Notes: generated by a model not told the origin, from the sequence alone. Counted from the first letter of the stretch, positions 34,664 through 44,126 are shown. The stretch is 64,000 nt of DNA from an uncultured Sinobacteraceae bacterium (GCA_903822975.1 CAIJRD010000010.1:62001-126000), one strand, 5' to 3'. Program-made: numbers and translations.

Positions 34664-34960
34664 TCAATGTGCGGCGAACCCTGCACCGTTTCTCCCAGAA
34701 ATGAAACGAGACTGCGAAGCACCGTTTGCCAAGCCGCCTCGCGCATGAAGGGCGGAACGTCTCGCACCGCTCGTGATCTGGCTACGAACGGAGGCGGCCA
34801 AATGTCCGGCGACAATTTCGACGGACGCGAGACATTGCGGACACTCGGTCCTGACCGACCTCGACCCGACCTGAACCGGCAAAGGCTCGAACCAGGTGCA
34901 AGCGGTGCAGGTTGCCACTTCGATTACCAGCGTGTCTTGCACGCCAATGCGAGAACCCAT
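34664..34960 (-). CDS. Possible small zinc-ribbon protein, perhaps frameshifted
   Basis: An open frame of 98 codons starts with an ATG preceded by TTGGAGAA at 7 nt. Its first half has two Cys pairs (CTAC at 18-21 and CPQC at 39-42) spaced like a zinc ribbon. The second half turns into Ser/Arg/Ala-rich sequence. In the +1 frame from about 34815 to 34603 a more protein-like stretch continues (REAAWQTVLRSLVSFLGETV, then DLSDDTPEAARMF). The intact gene may therefore have been about 115 residues, broken by a single-base change. It may also be chance. The flanking 34484-34663 shows nothing else. Confidence 0.35.
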   Translation of the reverse strand: MGSRIGVQDTLVIEVATCTACTWFEPLPVQVGSRSVRTECPQCLASVEIVAGHLAASVRSQITSGARRSALHARGGLANGASQSRFISGRNGAGFAAH

Positions 34961-35307
34961 TCCATTTCTCCAAGAACGAAACCAGATGAATCTTCACAAC
35001 GGTTTCAATCTTGCGTCGCTTTGCTCGAGAAAGGCATGGCCTTTTCAATATAACGACGGATCGTTTTGATCGACGATCTTGGTTGGTTCCGATCGTGATA
35101 TCGATAGATACAATCGATCTCATCAAATCCGATCACGAATGGATTTCCTCATTCAGACGATCTGAGATGTCGATCGTCCGAGACGTCCTGGGCCAGACCG
35201 TAAGTCGGTGGACCTTCCCAATTGCGAACAACGAACCGTCGAGTAAAGCCGTCGGCGGCAAGATGGCATTTCGAACGCGTCCGTCCGCATGCAGACGTGA
35301 CTCGCTT
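34961..35307. other. Intergenic, AT-richer patches, no gene recognised
   Basis: This stretch ends at the 3' end of the leftward MBL hydrolase gene. It is rich in TCGAT and GATC strings and holds one inverted repeat, GACGATC-9 nt-GATCGTC (35156-35178). No gene is recognised. Confidence 0.45.
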
Positions 35308-36381
35308 CTAAGATCGACTCCCGATCTTCACCGCGGTCGAATGTGCCGGCAGGCTGATCCAACTGCCGTTGCGGCCGACAATGACGTCGCCGTGATAGAT
35401 CTGATCCACGCCCTTGACGAAGATGCGATCGAGCGCGCGATACGGCAGCGCCGGAACGATGTGATAGAGCAGCAGCGCCCGCACGCCGGCAGCCTGTGCG
35501 ATCTCGGCGGCCTGCACCGGCGTGGTGTGATAGCCGACGATATCGACGGTGATTTGCCGGATGTTGGCAGCACCGGCTTCGGTTGCGCCATCGGTCAGCA
35601 CTTGTACGAGTTCGGGCGACAGCGCCTCGTGTACCAGTAGATCCGTGCCCATCGCGAACTGCTGCAGGTTGGCCGACTTCACCGTATCGCCGGAGATCAC
35701 CACACTGCGTCCGCCGTAGTCGAAGCGATAGCCCACCGCCGGCACGATCGGCGGATGCGACACCGCGAACGCGGTGACCTTCACACCGTCCACATCGAGT
35801 ACCACGGTGCCAGCGCCCGGTGCTGGCAATTCGAAGGCCTGCGCGACGCCGCCCGCGCCCGACGACGGCAACAGCGTCTCGCCGTGATGGGCCGTGCGGT
35901 AGTGATCGTCCTGCGCATAGGCGAGGTTGAAGCCTTCGACGACTTGCTCGACGCCGGTGGGTCCGTGTACCGGCAGCGGCGACACATTGGCACCGTTGCC
36001 CCAGCGCTGCATCATCAGTTCGCCAAGACCATCGATATGGTCGGAATGGAAATGTGTGATGAACACATCGCTGATCCGCCCGACCGGAATGCCTTCGGGT
36101 GCGAGATTGCGCACGCTGCCGGACCCCACGTCGACGATCATCACGCGCTTGCCGGCAATCACTGCAACACAGGGGCCGGAGCGCGTCGGATCCGGCATCG
36201 GTGAGCCGGCGCCGCAGAGTACGACGTTGAGTCCGTCCGGAAATTCTGCGAATGCCGCGCCAGAAAGATTGTGAACGACCTGACGTCGCATCAGCGCCAG
36301 CATCAGGCGATCACCCCAAACGTAAGCGCCCAGCGCGGACCCGGCGACGAGCAACAGAATCACAGCGGAAAGCCTTTTCAT
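35308..36381 (-). CDS. Exported MBL-fold metallo-hydrolase
   Basis: This 357-residue protein has an N-terminal signal anchor (LSAVILLLVAGSALGAYVWG) and a metallo-beta-lactamase fold close to arylsulfatase/RNase Z-type hydrolases. The metal motif is THFHSDHIDG. Further ligands are the His of AVSHPP, the Asp of ISGDTV and the His of LYHIVP. The ATG at 36381 follows AGGAG at 5 nt. It would act in the periplasm. The substrate is unknown; phosphodiesters or sulfate esters fit the fold. It lies on the same strand as the alkyl-sulfatase-like gene, 205 bp downstream of it. Confidence 0.87.
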   Translation of the reverse strand: MKRLSAVILLLVAGSALGAYVWGDRLMLALMRRQVVHNLSGAAFAEFPDGLNVVLCGAGSPMPDPTRSGPCVAVIAGKRVMIVDVGSGSVRNLAPEGIPVGRISDVFITHFHSDHIDGLGELMMQRWGNGANVSPLPVHGPTGVEQVVEGFNLAYAQDDHYRTAHHGETLLPSSGAGGVAQAFELPAPGAGTVVLDVDGVKVTAFAVSHPPIVPAVGYRFDYGGRSVVISGDTVKSANLQQFAMGTDLLVHEALSPELVQVLTDGATEAGAANIRQITVDIVGYHTTPVQAAEIAQAAGVRALLLYHIVPALPYRALDRIFVKGVDQIYHGDVIVGRNGSWISLPAHSTAVKIGSRS

Positions 36382-36586
36382 ATCACTCCTGATACTGCAA
36401 TGCGCTGCCAGACGCGCCGTGTGCAAACGGATTTCAGTGCCGACTCAAACTTCGGGACAGAATGTGTCTTCGACTGAATCTCTGCTGAAGCAAACCATCC
36501 GCGCGACACGCACGATGGGTGAATTCGACATCACTGACCGTGCGACCTGATCGATTCGATCGATCCAAGCGCGCCGTGTCGCAGTC

Positions 36587-38323
36587 TCATGCCGGCTGGA
36601 ACAGGCTCATGAATTTTGCGAAGTCGAGCTTGCTGCCTTTCAACATCTGGAAGTCGGTGGCCAGCGTCAGCGCAGGATTGCGCGAGCCAGCGAGCATTTC
36701 CTTGAAGGCCTGAGTGGGAACGCGCACGCTGAGGTCGACGTTATCGGCCACGCCGCTTACCAGTTCCGATGCGCCGTGACGCACGAGATAGGTGTAACGC
36801 TCGTCGCTATCACTGAACGTAAAGCCGACGGCGATCACGCGATCAAGGCAGTCCTCTGCCCGAAGACTCACCGCCATGCCATCGAAGAACACCGACAGCG
36901 GTATCGCTGCGAGCATCTCAGCAGTGGGGGTGACTGCGCGCTTCGGCAGCTTGAAGTCGCCGGCAAGTTCGTGCGCGGCGGTGAAGTAGGAATCCCGCGC
37001 AGGCGCGTTGGCCTCGGCACTGCCGAGTGCTTTGAGTGCGGCAATGCGCACGGCCTGCGCACGGTGGTCTTCGGCATTCAGGCGCAGCGCGAAGCTGCTC
37101 AACTGCAAGGCCCACTGCCAATCCCGATCCTTCGCAGCAGCTTCCAGCTTGTCGTCGAACGCGGACGCGCCGCCGGCGAGCGCAACCATGCGCTGCGCCT
37201 GGTCACTCGGTGCAAGCGGCTGCAAGTCGGCCGTGTCACCGCTGTACCAGCCGAGCGTGCCATCGAAGATCGACTTCGCACTCCAACTCGCCTTGCCGTA
37301 GAACGGCTGCAGGTAGGGTGAGGCGGCCAACGCAGGCGGCAGCTGGATGCGTGCGGCGATCTCGTCCGGCAGCAGGCCCTGATTCATCAGCCGGATGGTC
37401 TGGTCGTAGACGAAACGGATTGCGTCGCGATAGTCGGTCAATGCCGATTGCACTGCGTCCGCACCGATGAGTGGACGCGTATGACTCGGCACCAGAAACT
37501 GCGCGTGCCGCACGCGCATTTTGTCGAGCGACTGCACCCACAGTTTCGGATCGCGGTACGAAGTGCCACGGATCGTATAGAGGTTCGGAAACGCGCTGTA
37601 GAAGTTGTCACCGCACAACAGCACGCGGCGTTCGGGCAGCCAGACGTAGAGTTGATCGTCGGTCTCGCCGGGCGCATGGACCAACTGGAAGTGGATGCCG
37701 GCGACGGTGTCGTCGAGCTGCTCGTCAAAAGTCCGCGTCGGTCGCAGGCTTCCGACGGTGGAGCCCTGCTGAAAATCGAGAAAGCCGCCAATCCCGATAT
37801 TGATGCGCTCGCCCTGCGGCAGTTGCGTGCCGTACATGCGCAGCGAGCGCTGCGTGATCACCGCCTGTAGCTCGGACGCGACCTTGTCCATGTTGGACGC
37901 AACGCGTGCCTGCGCATACACCGGCACCTGCGTGTTCGGCGCGACAAAGGCCGCCGCGCCACCGACGTGATCGGGATGCGAATGCGTGTAGATGATCGCC
38001 TTCACCGGCTTGTCGCTGAGCTTGCGAAACTCGGCCAGAACTTGGCGCGCCGCTTCGAGGCTTTCCATCGTATCGACGATGACGAGTCCGTCATCGCCCT
38101 CGAGCATGATCGAATTGGCGATGCCGTAGCCGATTGCGACATAGATGCCGTCGCTGACCTTGATGACCCCCGGCGTGAATTCCGCGCTGTGCGCCTGCAG
38201 GCTGGTCGGTGCCAATACCGGAGTCGCTGCAGGTGGATGCCGGTCGCAGGCAGCGAGCAGCATCGCAACGATCACGCAGCCGAGCGCGCCGCGCTTCGAC
38301 CTCCGGCACCCGCGCCGGTTCAT
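36587..38323 (-). CDS. Alkyl sulfatase-like MBL hydrolase (SdsA type), lipoprotein
   Basis: This 578-residue protein has a lipobox (AMLLAACDRH), a metallo-beta-lactamase domain with THSHPDHVGG, ligands in VHAPGETDDQ and LVPSHTRP, an alkyl-sulfatase dimerisation domain (about 330-460) and an SCP2-like C-terminal domain that binds hydrophobic tails. This is the SdsA1 layout, which removes sulfate from alkyl sulfates such as dodecyl sulfate with zinc. Its ATG overlaps the stop of the GST-like gene by 4 bp, so it is the last gene of an SDR-GST-sulfatase operon. The sulfate-ester substrate is unproven. Confidence 0.87.
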   Translation of the reverse strand: MNRRGCRRSKRGALGCVIVAMLLAACDRHPPAATPVLAPTSLQAHSAEFTPGVIKVSDGIYVAIGYGIANSIMLEGDDGLVIVDTMESLEAARQVLAEFRKLSDKPVKAIIYTHSHPDHVGGAAAFVAPNTQVPVYAQARVASNMDKVASELQAVITQRSLRMYGTQLPQGERINIGIGGFLDFQQGSTVGSLRPTRTFDEQLDDTVAGIHFQLVHAPGETDDQLYVWLPERRVLLCGDNFYSAFPNLYTIRGTSYRDPKLWVQSLDKMRVRHAQFLVPSHTRPLIGADAVQSALTDYRDAIRFVYDQTIRLMNQGLLPDEIAARIQLPPALAASPYLQPFYGKASWSAKSIFDGTLGWYSGDTADLQPLAPSDQAQRMVALAGGASAFDDKLEAAAKDRDWQWALQLSSFALRLNAEDHRAQAVRIAALKALGSAEANAPARDSYFTAAHELAGDFKLPKRAVTPTAEMLAAIPLSVFFDGMAVSLRAEDCLDRVIAVGFTFSDSDERYTYLVRHGASELVSGVADNVDLSVRVPTQAFKEMLAGSRNPALTLATDFQMLKGSKLDFAKFMSLFQPA

Positions 38324-39462
38324 GCCGAGCGCGGGTCCGGTATCGATGGACTCGCGTCTGCGATCAGGCGATTGTTCTGCCGGCGCACACGCTGACGGAT
38401 CTTCAGCTGCATCTCGTCGTAGCCGCCGACACGCTGCAGCAGATCATCAGCCGCCGCTTTGGCGCCGCCGTTCAGCGACTGATAGAAATCCAGCGGTCGC
38501 TGCAGCATCCACTGCGAATACGGGAAGATCAGCCGCTTTTCGGTGACGTCGCCGTACTTGAATTCGTGCTCACCGATCATTCGTGGAATCTTGCGCCCGG
38601 CGTTTTCGAGCAGCCAGCTGTCGAGCCGGTGAACGGTATCGGTGACCACCGGAAAGAACTCGCGGAACATGCCGCTCAGTACCGGCAACAGTGTCGCGGG
38701 AATCTCGTCGTCGGCTAGAAAGTCGCCGGGCTGCGGGTCGGTCGAATTCATCCGCTCGACCCAGGCGTACACGTTCGGCGCACGCGACTGCATCAGCGCC
38801 TTTGGGTGGAAGTCGCGACCCAGATGCGCGTACAACGGGCCCATCAGACCGAAGTCGCCGATGCTCGGCCGATCGCCGAGCAGAAACGGGTAGCGCGCGA
38901 AGTGCCGGTTCAACTGATCCAGCAATAACAAGTAGGCGGCTTCCAGCGCCGGGATCGTGCGCGCCGTAATGCCGAGCATCGGCAAAGCGCCGCTGAACGG
39001 CTTGCAGAATCGTTTGCCAGCGATGCGGCGCAGCGCGCGTGGCGCGTGCGGTGATAGCAGCATGCCGAAGTGCTCAAGCACATCGTTGATGTGTTCGCGT
39101 TCGTGCCAGAAACTCCAGCGGTAATGCATTGCCGGATTCAGCAGCCATTCGTCCGCGTACAACTCGATCAGCAACGCCACCAGTTTCTGTTTCGGTGTTG
39201 CCGGATAGACCGAAGGCTGCGGAAAGCGCTGCTCCAGAAAGTCGATGATCTCGGTGGTGTCCTGCACCACAACATCGTCCGGCGTCTGTACCACGGGAAT
39301 GTACTTCACACCCGTGCGCGGCACGATGAACTTCAGGAACACGCGCAGCGTCGAAACCACTTCCTCGTAGGGAATGCGCTTGAAACGCAGATAGCTGCGC
39401 ACCTTGCCGCTGTACAGCGAATGCGGCAGCGCGTACAGCTTGTAGTTGGAATTTGCGGTCAT
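38320..39462 (-). CDS. GST-like protein with long C-terminal extension
   Basis: This 380-residue protein starts with a glutathione S-transferase thioredoxin-like domain (YKLYALPHSLYSGKVRSYLRFKRIPYEE; IPVVQTPDDVVVQDTTEIIDFLE, with the cis-Pro). A helical C-terminal domain follows (about 110-380). It is much longer than the usual 210-220 residues. The SLYSGKVR N-terminus is typical of a GST subfamily found with lipid-degradation genes. It overlaps the SDR gene upstream and the alkyl-sulfatase-like gene downstream by 4 bp each. The reaction is unknown. Confidence 0.82.
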   Translation of the reverse strand: MTANSNYKLYALPHSLYSGKVRSYLRFKRIPYEEVVSTLRVFLKFIVPRTGVKYIPVVQTPDDVVVQDTTEIIDFLEQRFPQPSVYPATPKQKLVALLIELYADEWLLNPAMHYRWSFWHEREHINDVLEHFGMLLSPHAPRALRRIAGKRFCKPFSGALPMLGITARTIPALEAAYLLLLDQLNRHFARYPFLLGDRPSIGDFGLMGPLYAHLGRDFHPKALMQSRAPNVYAWVERMNSTDPQPGDFLADDEIPATLLPVLSGMFREFFPVVTDTVHRLDSWLLENAGRKIPRMIGEHEFKYGDVTEKRLIFPYSQWMLQRPLDFYQSLNGGAKAAADDLLQRVGGYDEMQLKIRQRVRRQNNRLIADASPSIPDPRSA

Positions 39463-40274
39463 GGGCGCAGCGCTCGTTCGAGTAGCGAAGGCGCCCAGCG
39501 TTTGAGCGTGCTGGCGAAGAAGGCCTCGCGTCCGATCGTCGCGATCGCTTCGTTGCGCCGGATCGCTTTCAAGGTGCGCGCCGCCACCATCGATGGCAGC
39601 AGCGTGGTGCGCGCGAAGTCGCGCGCGACGCGCTCGCGCGCACGCGCTGAATCCAGCTGGCCGACCATCTTGACCTTCTCCTGAATCGGCGTCTTGACGA
39701 ATCCGGGGCACACCGCCGTCACACCGATACGGTGACGATGCAGTTCTGCGCGTAGCGATTCGGTCAGGCCGAGCACCGCGAACTTGCTCGCGCTGTACGT
39801 CGCCATACCGGGTGCGCCGACGAAGCCGGACACCGAACCCATGTTGACGATATGCGCATCGGTTTTTGAGATCTCTGCGCGCGCGATCATCTTCGGTACG
39901 AACGCGGCGATGCCGTGCACGACACCCATCACATTGATGTCGTGCAGCCGGCGCCAATCGGCCGGCTCCACTTCCCAGCAATAGCCGCCCATGACGACGC
40001 CGGCGTTGTTGATCAGCACATCGACCGCCTCGTGCTGCGCGTGGACCTGTGCTGCGAGCGCGGTCACCTGCGCCTGCTCGGTCAAATCCGCCACGAACAC
40101 CGAGGCCTGCGCGCCCAGCGCGACACACTGGGCGCGCACGCGTTCGAGCCGTGCCGCATCACGCGCAGTCAAGACCAGCCGCGCGCCTTCCTGTGCAAAC
40201 GCGAGCGCCAGCGCTTCGCCGATGCCACTGCTGGCGCCGGTAACCACCACCAGCTTGTCCTTGAAGCTGCGCAT
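39459..40274 (-). CDS. Short-chain dehydrogenase/reductase
   Basis: This 271-residue classical SDR has the cofactor motif TGASSGIGEA at 12-21, NNAG, and the catalytic Ser-Tyr-Lys (NMGSVSGF; YSASK). The position after the second strand (TARDAARL) suggests an NADP(H) preference. It heads an operon with the GST-like and alkyl-sulfatase-like genes, coupled by 4-bp overlaps. It likely oxidises or reduces an alcohol/ketone, for example the alcohol freed by a sulfatase. That link is inferred. Confidence 0.9.
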   Translation of the reverse strand: MRSFKDKLVVVTGASSGIGEALALAFAQEGARLVLTARDAARLERVRAQCVALGAQASVFVADLTEQAQVTALAAQVHAQHEAVDVLINNAGVVMGGYCWEVEPADWRRLHDINVMGVVHGIAAFVPKMIARAEISKTDAHIVNMGSVSGFVGAPGMATYSASKFAVLGLTESLRAELHRHRIGVTAVCPGFVKTPIQEKVKMVGQLDSARARERVARDFARTTLLPSMVAARTLKAIRRNEAIATIGREAFFASTLKRWAPSLLERALRP

Positions 40275-40286
40275 GAGTGCCTTGGC

Positions 40287-40556
40287 TCAGGCGGCGTAGA
40301 TGCCGCGACGCACCGGCAACCACCAGGTGAAGCCGAATATCAGCGTCAGCAGCAAGGTCTTGATCGGCGACACGCCACGACCACGCAGTACGCCGAACGC
40401 GAGCGGCAGTTCCAGCACATGCGCGGCCAGGATGATGGCGGCGAGCAACACCAGGCGGTGCTGCGACTGGCCGGTTGCAAGCAGTGTCACTGCCGCCAGC
40501 CAGAATGCGACGATGACGACGTTTTGAACAATCCAGAATCCCTTTGACTTGATCAT
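40287..40556 (-). CDS. Small membrane protein of unknown function
   Basis: This 89-residue protein has three hydrophobic segments and ends with TWWLPVRRGIYAA. The ATG at 40556 follows GAGGGG. Its stop lies 12 nt before the SDR gene start on the same strand, so it is probably the first gene of that operon. I recognise no named family beyond a general resemblance to small DUF1145/TMEM254-like proteins. Confidence 0.7.
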   Translation of the reverse strand: MIKSKGFWIVQNVVIVAFWLAAVTLLATGQSQHRLVLLAAIILAAHVLELPLAFGVLRGRGVSPIKTLLLTLIFGFTWWLPVRRGIYAA

Positions 40557-40655
40557 GATCCCCTCGTTTCGAATTGAATTTAAGTGAGCTTGGTTGGAGT
40601 GAAGCGCGACAAGTAAAGCGCGTTTCAAGCGTATTGTCGCCGGGCAGAACAACCC

Positions 40656-42416
40656 TCAGAGGCGGTAGAGGAAGCCAGGGCCGGGATGCTCTCGTCCGTC
40701 ATCGATCCCGATCTCTTCGGCCACCAGTTTGTTGACCTTGTCGTTCAGCGCGAGAATCAAGTCTTGATGCGACTCCGGCCGCCAGGCGAGATTGACGATC
40801 TCGTCGGGATCGGTCTGCGTGTCGTACAACTCCAGTTCGTTGTGCTTCAGCAGCGTTTGCCAATCGCTCGGCGTGTGGTGTTCGCTGGGCTTGAAGTAGC
40901 GCGCGAACTTGTAGCGGCCATCGTGCACGCCGCGGAAGAGTCCCGGCTGATCGAGCCGCGGATGCAGCCGCCCTTGCGCCAGATCGGCTTCGAACATCGA
41001 CCACCAGGTCGCATCCTGATGCCGACTCATGATGTGCTCGGCTGCCTCGGGGTCGATGTAGAGCGTGGTGTTGTAGTCGTACAGCAGACCGCGTTGATCG
41101 CGCGCCGTGCGCGCGCGCGTATCGGCAATCGCCGGCGTCAGGTCGACGCCCTTCAAGGCCGGATAGCGCTCAGCGCGCTGGCCGGCGTCGACGCCGGCAA
41201 ACGCCAACAGCGTCGGGGCCAAGTCGAGCGGGCCACCGAGTGCATCGGTACTGCCGCCGGATTTGAAATCCGGATGCCGCACGATCAGCGGCACACGCAC
41301 GTTCTCCTTGTAAATCGAAGCGCCCTTCTGGCGCAGGCCATGCGCGCCGAGCATGTCGCCGTGATCCGAGGTGTAGACCACCACGGTGTTGTCGTCGAGC
41401 TTGAGGCGTTCGAGTTGCTGCAGCACCGTCAGCGCATGCGCGTCGACATCACGAATGCAATTGAAGTAATAGCTTTGGTAGTGGCGCCAGCGCTGCTCGT
41501 CGGGTCGATCGATGCGGCCGTATAGCTTGTTGCAGAAATCGACGTAGGAGCGCTGCGCCCAGGGCTTGGTCGAGAGGTCGTCGGCATAGTAGCTGCGCGG
41601 CATCGGCAGGTCCCAGGCCTTGGTATAGACGCCCTCGCCGGGCGGCGGTGACAGCGGCGACAGGAAGTCGCGGTCGAGCCGCGACAACGCCTGCTGATGA
41701 TCGACATCGTCGAAGAACACGATGTCGTGCGGATTGACGAAGTTCACCGCCAGGAACCAGGGCTGGTCGAGTGTCGTGCCCTTGTCGTGCAGCCACTGGC
41801 ATGCGGACGAGGCGGTATCACCATCGAACTTGAAGCCGCTCCAGGTGGCGCCGTCTGCAATGCCGCTATCGCTGTAGTCGGAGAAGCCGAACGGTTCCAG
41901 CGCATGACGCGCGCTGTGGAACGGGCCGTAGCGAACGCTGATGTCGGTCGGCACGTCGGACAAGTGCCACTTGCCTTTGTAGGCGGTGTAATAGCCCTGC
42001 TCACGCAACATGTGGCCGATCGTCGGCACCTTCGCCAGCTTCGGAAACGGCGGCGCACCGATGTTCGACGTCATGCCAGTGAGCTGCGTGTGCAGGCCGG
42101 TGTAGATGGTCGAACGCGACGGCGAACAGGGCGTGGTGTGCACATTGAAATTGGCGAAGCCGACGCCGTTTTCGAGCAGCTTCTCGTGCGCGGCGAGGCC
42201 GAGCCCCGACGGCAGATCCTGCGCGCCTCGCTCCTGATCCGACACGATCAGCAGAATGTTCGGCCGCTTGCGCGTGGTCCCGGCTGGCGCCGCCACTGCG
42301 CCTGCAGCCGGCGCCAGCTCGGCGGCACGCAGGCCGCTGGCGAGTGCTACGGCGCCAAGCGCCAGCTGCTTGGTAAAGCGACGCCGATCGGCCGAATGCG
42401 AATCAGGGGGAGACAA
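40656..42416 (-). CDS. Tat-exported type I sulfatase
   Basis: This protein of about 586 residues belongs to the alkaline-phosphatase-fold sulfatases. It has a twin-arginine signal (DRRRFTKQLALGAVALASGLRA), the metal-site start RPNILLIVSD, the formylglycine motif C97-S-P-S-R (TTPCSPSRST), the lysine of GKWHL and the Asp/His pair in SDHGDMLGAHG. The Cys must be converted to formylglycine, and a candidate enzyme is encoded at 52072. A TTG at 42416 with GGAG 8 nt upstream is the most likely start; another TTG is at 42476. It would remove sulfate from an ester in the periplasm. Confidence 0.88.
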   Translation of the reverse strand: MSPPDSHSADRRRFTKQLALGAVALASGLRAAELAPAAGAVAAPAGTTRKRPNILLIVSDQERGAQDLPSGLGLAAHEKLLENGVGFANFNVHTTPCSPSRSTIYTGLHTQLTGMTSNIGAPPFPKLAKVPTIGHMLREQGYYTAYKGKWHLSDVPTDISVRYGPFHSARHALEPFGFSDYSDSGIADGATWSGFKFDGDTASSACQWLHDKGTTLDQPWFLAVNFVNPHDIVFFDDVDHQQALSRLDRDFLSPLSPPPGEGVYTKAWDLPMPRSYYADDLSTKPWAQRSYVDFCNKLYGRIDRPDEQRWRHYQSYYFNCIRDVDAHALTVLQQLERLKLDDNTVVVYTSDHGDMLGAHGLRQKGASIYKENVRVPLIVRHPDFKSGGSTDALGGPLDLAPTLLAFAGVDAGQRAERYPALKGVDLTPAIADTRARTARDQRGLLYDYNTTLYIDPEAAEHIMSRHQDATWWSMFEADLAQGRLHPRLDQPGLFRGVHDGRYKFARYFKPSEHHTPSDWQTLLKHNELELYDTQTDPDEIVNLAWRPESHQDLILALNDKVNKLVAEEIGIDDGREHPGPGFLYRL

Positions 42417-42496
42417 GGCAGGCGCTCCGTAAAACGTGCGTGCTGAAAATACGCAGCCGTGCGCGAGCAGCGACAACGATGCTGCAACGCGCCGTT

Positions 42497-42556
42497 GGTA
42501 TCAGTGTGGGCATCAGTGTTGGCATCGGCGTGGGCATCAGCATTGGCATCGGCATT
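42497..42556 (+). repeat. Five imperfect 12-bp tandem repeats
   Basis: Five units of consensus GGCATCRGYRTK occur in tandem in the 183-bp gap between the sulfatase and the isomerase-like gene. Read as hexamers they resemble (GATGCC)n on the reverse strand. They could be a slippage-prone spacer or a protein-binding array. Confidence 0.8.
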
Positions 42557-42599
42557 GGTCGCAACCGATGCCCGGAAGTCAGCGCGGCGATCCGCTGTT

Positions 42600-43208
42600 T
42601 CATGCAGCCTCCGACCGACGCGCCAGTCCCGCCATCTGCAACGCGCGTTCGAGATCCATGATGCGATCCTGTCCCCAGTAAATTTCGCCGTTGAAGGAGA
42701 AGCTCGGCACACCCCAATGACCCAGATGCGCCAGCCGCGCGGTATTGAATTCGACCCGCGCGCGCGCCTGCGGATCGGCCATCGCCTCGACGCAAGCCGG
42801 CCAGGACAAGCCGACCTCTTCGCAGATCGCGCGCAGGCGCCGATCGTCGCGGACATCGGTGGCTTCGGACCAGATCGCGCGTCCGACCCGGCACACGAAG
42901 TCGGCGAGCCGACCCTCGGTGGAAGCCAGTTCGGCGATGCACAGGCAGCGCCATACGCCGTCACCGATCGGATCGAACATCGGCCCGAACGGCAGACCCA
43001 GCTCAGCGGCTTCGCGTGCGGCATCGCGCAGGATGTAGAGCTGTTTTGCGCGCGGCAACGGCTGCCCGCGCATCGCCATTGGCCGCACGCCCCGCCAGAC
43101 CAGATCAATGTTGTAGCGCGCCGGCAGCGCGAAGACGCGCGGCGCCGACAGGTACGAGTACGGACTGCGGAATGAAAAAAAGTATTCGAGCTGCGGCAGC
43201 GCGTTCAT
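42600..43208 (-). CDS. HCCA-isomerase/DsbA-family protein (with catalytic Ser)
   Basis: This 202-residue thioredoxin-fold protein belongs to the 2-hydroxychromene-2-carboxylate isomerase (kappa-GST-like) family. The N-terminal motif FFSFRSPYSYL keeps the SPYSY catalytic Ser, and GVPSFSFNGEIYWGQDR is the cis-Pro loop and glutathione-site motif. Such enzymes isomerise aromatic or other ring-opening products with glutathione. Its start overlaps the stop of a second family member by 4 bp, which suggests a heterodimer or a paired pathway. Confidence 0.88.
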   Translation of the reverse strand: MNALPQLEYFFSFRSPYSYLSAPRVFALPARYNIDLVWRGVRPMAMRGQPLPRAKQLYILRDAAREAAELGLPFGPMFDPIGDGVWRCLCIAELASTEGRLADFVCRVGRAIWSEATDVRDDRRLRAICEEVGLSWPACVEAMADPQARARVEFNTARLAHLGHWGVPSFSFNGEIYWGQDRIMDLERALQMAGLARRSEAA

Positions 43209-43891
43209 GCGCAGAGCTCGACGAGTCGGCGACTGACCAGCGCCAGGCGCTCATGTGCGAAGAACCATTCGCCGGCGACGCGGACGACCGGCGATTCCCA
43301 ATGACCTTTCGAGCGCAGACGGCGCTCGTTGTCCCGCAGCTGCGTTAGCTGCAGCGCCGTCTCGGCGGGCGGACTGCCACTCAGCTGCGTTCGGTACAGC
43401 CGTTCGAATGGCGCGCGGTCGATCGGTCCATCGGATTGGCGCCAGAGTTCGTCGAGCGCATCGGCGGCGAACGCGAGCGCCTGCGGTGTTTGGCCTGCTG
43501 CAGCCGTCCAGCAGGCGAGGAAGCGGCTGTCGTCGGCATCCAGTGGCGCCGAGCGCCGCAAGGCCGTGCCGCGGCGCAGTGCCAGGCGCTTCGCGTCGAT
43601 CAGCGCGTGTACGTCGCGCGCCGCCTGCGCCGGATCGTCCGGAATTCCGCGTCCGATAATTGGATAGAGCGCGACCGCGACGGGCTTGTGTTGAACCATC
43701 GCGCGCAGCGCGGGCACGGCGATCGCCGCGTAGGGATCGTCGAACGCGAAATAGATCTCCATGGTCACCGGTCGCCCCAGCTTCCGCGCGATGCGTGCGG
43801 CCCGGTATGCGGGTGTGCGCGCACGGCTGGTCGCAATCACGGCACTCGGCAGCCATGAGCGTTTCAGGTAATCGCGAAAGGGACCGAGCAT
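43205..43891 (-). CDS. Second HCCA-isomerase/DsbA-family protein (catalytic Ser missing)
   Basis: This protein of about 228 residues has the same fold, with EIYFAFDDPYAAIAV near 45-60 and ESPVVRVAGEWFFAHERL at the C-terminus. The SPYSY position reads D52-P-Y-A, so the catalytic Ser is absent. An N-terminal extension of about 40 residues carries a basic helix. The ATG at 43891 was chosen over a TTG at 43924. It is co-transcribed with the Ser-containing paralogue downstream and may be a structural or substrate-binding partner. Confidence 0.82.
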   Translation of the reverse strand: MLGPFRDYLKRSWLPSAVIATSRARTPAYRAARIARKLGRPVTMEIYFAFDDPYAAIAVPALRAMVQHKPVAVALYPIIGRGIPDDPAQAARDVHALIDAKRLALRRGTALRRSAPLDADDSRFLACWTAAAGQTPQALAFAADALDELWRQSDGPIDRAPFERLYRTQLSGSPPAETALQLTQLRDNERRLRSKGHWESPVVRVAGEWFFAHERLALVSRRLVELCA

Positions 43892-44126
43892 CTGCCCGCC
43901 TGCTTGTTCTTCTGGTGTGCGCAAGCTTGAGCCGGCGCTAACCCTCGGTCTTAACCTTGCCGGCCAATCCTTGGGCAGGGCGGGACACTCTGCTAAGCCT
44001 TAGCGCTGCGACGAGTAAAAGTCGGTGATGCCGATTCAAGTCAGAAGTCGTATCGGCATCGACTGCGCGTCCACCTCAGATCCGACGTTGCCGAAAAGCC
44101 AGGCGCGACGTCGCACCTGCCCTGCC

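Noticed and set aside
34484..35307. A mobile element or integration scar in the 820-bp gap
   Set aside because: No terminal repeats, transposase or integrase remnants were seen.
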